From Candidatus Eiseniibacteriota bacterium (GTDB lineage: Bacteria; Eisenbacteria; RBG-16-71-46), in assembly GCA_016215625.1 (NCBI GenBank), contig JACRIW010000118.1, positions 1-34,402 of the forward strand: a DNA stretch of 34,402 bases, in the 5' to 3' direction. Position numbers and translations under genes: made by a program. Shown here piece after piece: positions 32,244-34,402 of the stretch (within the stretch, counting starts at the first letter, position 1; each line of letters begins with the position of its first letter). Under the pieces are notes generated by a model. That model saw only the letters and a list, made by a program, of their open reading frames with translations, was not told the DNA's origin and ran no database searches.

Positions 32244-34184
32244 TCATGCGGTCCTCGCGGAGGCCGGGGCCGCCACCCGGGGCGGCACCGTCCAGGGCGT
32301 GGCGCGCTCGGGGGCGCGGTCGATCCAGTGCCGGTGCCAGAGCTCGAGCGTGAGCAGCGTCCAGAGTTCGCGGCCGCGATCGCGGCGCCCGGCGAGGTGG
32401 TCCTCGACGTAGCCGCGCAGCACGCCTTCCTGCACGTAGCCGCGGCCGAGCGCGGCGCTCGACAGCAGCGTGTCGGCGAGCAGTTCGCGCAGCTCGTTCC
32501 GGAACCACGGCGACAGCGGCACGGTGAAGCCCACCTTGGGCCGGTCCACGACTTCGGGCGGCAGCAGCTTCCGGGCGAGGCGCTTGAGCAGCACCTTGCC
32601 CTCGAGAGCGCGGATCTTGTGGCGGCTCGAGAGGTGGGTCGCCCAATCGATGAGCGGGTTGTCGAGTAGCGGCACGCGCGCCTCGATCGAGGCGGCCATG
32701 CTCATCTTGTCCATCTTCATGAGCAGGTCGTCCACGAGCCAGGTGCGCACGTCCACGTCGAGCATGCGGTCGTGCGCCTCGCGCGCCGGGGTCGCTGAAA
32801 GCGCGCGGCGGAACGGCGCGACGCCCGCGCCGGCGCGCTCGCGCAGCGCGGGGCCGAGCAGCGCGTCGCGCTCGCGGCCGGTGAAGCCCGCGAACCACGC
32901 GGCGAGGCGCTCGGCCTCGTCCCGGAAGCGTGCGCTCCGGCCGACGACCTGCAGCTTGCGGAATCGGAACGGCAGCTTGTCGATGCCGTGGTCGAGGAAC
33001 AGGTCGCGCAGCGGGCCGGGCATGTGCGCGAGCGTGCGCGCCCACGGCTCGACGGCGTACTTCGGGTATCCCGCGAACAGTTCGTCCCCGCCCTCACCGG
33101 TGAGCACCACGGTCACGGTGCGGCGCGCGAACTGCGAGATGAGGAACGTCGGGATCGCGGCCGGTTCGGACACCGGCTCGTCCTGGTGCCAGACGAGCTG
33201 CGGCAGTTCGCGCGCGAGATCCGCGGCGCCGACGACGATCTCGTGATGGTCGGTGCGGCAGTGCTCGGCGACGCGGCGCGCGAACGGCAGCTCGCTGTAG
33301 GGGCCCGGCGCGTCGAAGCCGACCGAGAACGTCTGCACCGGGCGGTCCGAGATGCGGCTCATGAGCGCCACGACGAGCGAGGAGTCCACGCCGCCCGAGA
33401 GCAGCGCGCCGAGCGGCACGTCGCTCATGAGGTGCGAGCGGACGGAATCCTCGAGACGCTTTTCGACTTCGGCGAGCGCGTCCTCGTCCGAGGGGTCGTG
33501 CTTCGGGCCGTACTCGGCGTGCCACCAGCTCGCGAGCGTCTCACGGCCGCCTTCGAGCGTGAGCGAGTGCCCGGCGGGCAGCTTGAAGATGCCCTCGAAC
33601 ATCGTGGCCGGGGCCGCGACGTAGCGGAGCGTGAGGTGCTCGACGACGCTGTCGAGCCGCGGGGCGCGCGCGACGCCGGGGAACTCGAACAGCGACTTGA
33701 TCTCGGAGGCGAAGGCGTACGTGCCGCCCGCGCCGCGCGTCCAGTAGACGGGTTTGATGCCGACGCGGTCGCGCGCCACGAACAGCCGGCGCCGCGGGCG
33801 GTCCCAGATCGCGAAGCCGAACATGCCGTTCAGGCGCTTCACGAAGTCCGGGCCCCACTCCTCGTAGGCGTGCACGAGCGTCTCGGTGTCCGAGTGCGTG
33901 CGGTAGCGGTGGCCCTTCGCCTCGAGCTGCGCGCGCAGCTCGGCGTGGTTGTAGATCTCGCCGTTGAACGAGATCCAGATGCTGCCGTCCTCGTTGCCCA
34001 GCGGCTGGTGCCCGCTCTCGACGTCCACGATCGCGAGGCGGCGGAAGGCCAGCCCCACGCCGGGCTCGAGGAAGAAGCCCTCGTCGTCCGGGCCGCGATG
34101 GCGGATGCGCGCGGCCGCGCCCTCGAGCCAGGCGCGCTCGGGGGCGGAGCCCTGCGGGTCGTACCACGCCGCGAAGCCGCACAT
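32244..34184 (-). CDS. asnB: Asparagine synthase-type glutamine amidotransferase (copy 2, exosortase-locus-like)
   Basis: A 646-residue class II amidotransferase with nucleophile Cys2 (M-C-G-F), R-H-R-G-P-D-D (28-34), F-N-G-E-I-Y-N (73-79), S-D-T-E (98-101) and the ATP loop S-G-G-V-D-S-S (263-269). The N-terminal domain, with E-P-G-V-G-L-A-F-R-R-L and G-H-Q-P-L-G-N-E-D-G, resembles the amidotransferases associated with exosortase/PEP-CTERM exopolysaccharide loci. Amidation of a sugar carboxylate is a plausible job. The copy at 15087 has the same length and motif positions but a clearly different sequence. ATG 34184 is fixed by Cys2 and has AGGTGG 7 nt upstream. The 160-bp spacer after its stop holds the candidate promoter of the next operon. 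Confidence 0.92.
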   Translation of the reverse strand: MCGFAAWYDPQGSAPERAWLEGAAARIRHRGPDDEGFFLEPGVGLAFRRLAIVDVESGHQPLGNEDGSIWISFNGEIYNHAELRAQLEAKGHRYRTHSDTETLVHAYEEWGPDFVKRLNGMFGFAIWDRPRRRLFVARDRVGIKPVYWTRGAGGTYAFASEIKSLFEFPGVARAPRLDSVVEHLTLRYVAAPATMFEGIFKLPAGHSLTLEGGRETLASWWHAEYGPKHDPSDEDALAEVEKRLEDSVRSHLMSDVPLGALLSGGVDSSLVVALMSRISDRPVQTFSVGFDAPGPYSELPFARRVAEHCRTDHHEIVVGAADLARELPQLVWHQDEPVSEPAAIPTFLISQFARRTVTVVLTGEGGDELFAGYPKYAVEPWARTLAHMPGPLRDLFLDHGIDKLPFRFRKLQVVGRSARFRDEAERLAAWFAGFTGRERDALLGPALRERAGAGVAPFRRALSATPAREAHDRMLDVDVRTWLVDDLLMKMDKMSMAASIEARVPLLDNPLIDWATHLSSRHKIRALEGKVLLKRLARKLLPPEVVDRPKVGFTVPLSPWFRNELRELLADTLLSSAALGRGYVQEGVLRGYVEDHLAGRRDRGRELWTLLTLELWHRHWIDRAPERATPWTVPPRVAAPASARTA

Positions 34185-34242
34185 CAGGCCGCCACCTTTC
34201 GGGGACCGCCCGTCGCGGACACGCTCATGCCGGGAAGGATGC

Positions 34243-34402
34243 TCACGACGCTCCGAATCGTTTGGCGACGAGGTGGGTGAGGTTGAGCCAGCCGTCGCGC
34301 CACTTCTGCAGCTTCACCTCGCCGATGCGCGCGCCGTAGGGAATGTGCGACTCGCCGAAGCGGCCCCCGCGCAGGATCGCCTCGAGCTTGATCTCCTGCG
34401 AC
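34243..34402 (-). CDS. Family 2 glycosyltransferase, C-terminal fragment (5' part outside window)
   Basis: The minus strand is open from the window edge to a TGA at 34245-34243, giving about 53 codons. The visible end, with P-Y-G-A-R-I-G-E-V-K-L, then W-R-D-G-W, is the C-terminal signature of DPM1/DPG-synthase-like GT2 proteins. The catalytic part lies outside the window. The AsnB gene begins 58 bp after this stop. Confidence 0.7.
   Translation of the reverse strand, partial: SQEIKLEAILRGGRFGESHIPYGARIGEVKLQKWRDGWLNLTHLVAKRFGAS

Noticed and set aside
34184..34228. Fourteen-codon minus-strand frame ending in TGATG at the AsnB start
   Set aside because: It could be a coupling leader peptide, but it has no ribosome site of its own and such short frames arise by chance.
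1..34402. CRISPR arrays, tRNA or rRNA genes, insertion sequences, phage genes
   Set aside because: I saw no regularly spaced direct repeats, no cloverleaf-like segment, and no transposase or integrase motifs. The spacers are too short to hide most of these.

Overview
This is a high-GC window (roughly 70% by eye) packed with surface-polysaccharide genes. An RND efflux pair implies a Gram-negative envelope. Intergenic spacers are tiny, GTG starts are frequent, and at least 12 gene junctions overlap by 4 bp. No rRNA, tRNA, insertion sequence, integrase or CRISPR array was seen. The organism cannot be named from sequence alone. The style fits an uncultured high-GC Gram-negative lineage (Eisenbacteria-like, Myxococcota-like or similar), which is a weak inference.

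Layout. (A) 1-4744, plus strand: the 3' part of an alkaline-phosphatase-superfamily phosphodiesterase, a Wzx/MATE-type flippase, a family 2 glycosyltransferase (GT2), a DUF2304 protein and a flippase-like (LPG-synthase TM region) protein. (B) 4774-5997, minus strand: a DegT/DnrJ/EryC1 sugar aminotransferase. (C) 6097-19261, plus strand: a second flippase, a fused SDR epimerase plus Gfo/Idh dehydrogenase, an unrecognised possible barrel protein, two large polytopic membrane proteins, an AsnB-type amidotransferase and two GT4 glycosyltransferases. (D) 19548-23769, plus strand: an RND periplasmic adaptor and its inner-membrane pump, closed by a strong hairpin terminator. (E) 34402-23842, minus strand: the 3' end of another GT2 gene, a second AsnB, then an eight-gene run of GT2, methyltransferase, flippase-like protein, GT39-like transferase, FemAB-like GNAT protein, hexapeptide acyltransferase, a third large polytopic protein and a polysaccharide deacetylase.

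How the genes may work together (inference): SDR/Gfo, DegT and acyltransferase enzymes would make modified, possibly amino or N-acylated, sugars. Cytoplasmic GT2 and GT4 enzymes would build a lipid-linked glycan. Two MATE-fold flippases and two LPG-TM proteins would move lipid-linked intermediates. Periplasm-facing membrane enzymes (GT39-like and the three large proteins) would add lipid-linked sugars. AsnB, FemAB, deacetylase and phosphodiesterase proteins would decorate or trim the product. Several genes in region E resemble exosortase/PEP-CTERM-associated exopolysaccharide genes, but no exosortase gene lies in the window.

The most interesting signals are: (1) three large membrane proteins (10508, 12505 and 24740) that share an unnamed set of motifs, [ST]-D-x3-H followed 16-17 residues later by a P-x-D-x2-F aspartate; (2) the single-chain SDR-Gfo/Idh fusion, overlapped by an orphan protein; and (3) a perfect 14-bp palindrome sitting on a candidate -10 box ahead of the eight-gene minus-strand run.
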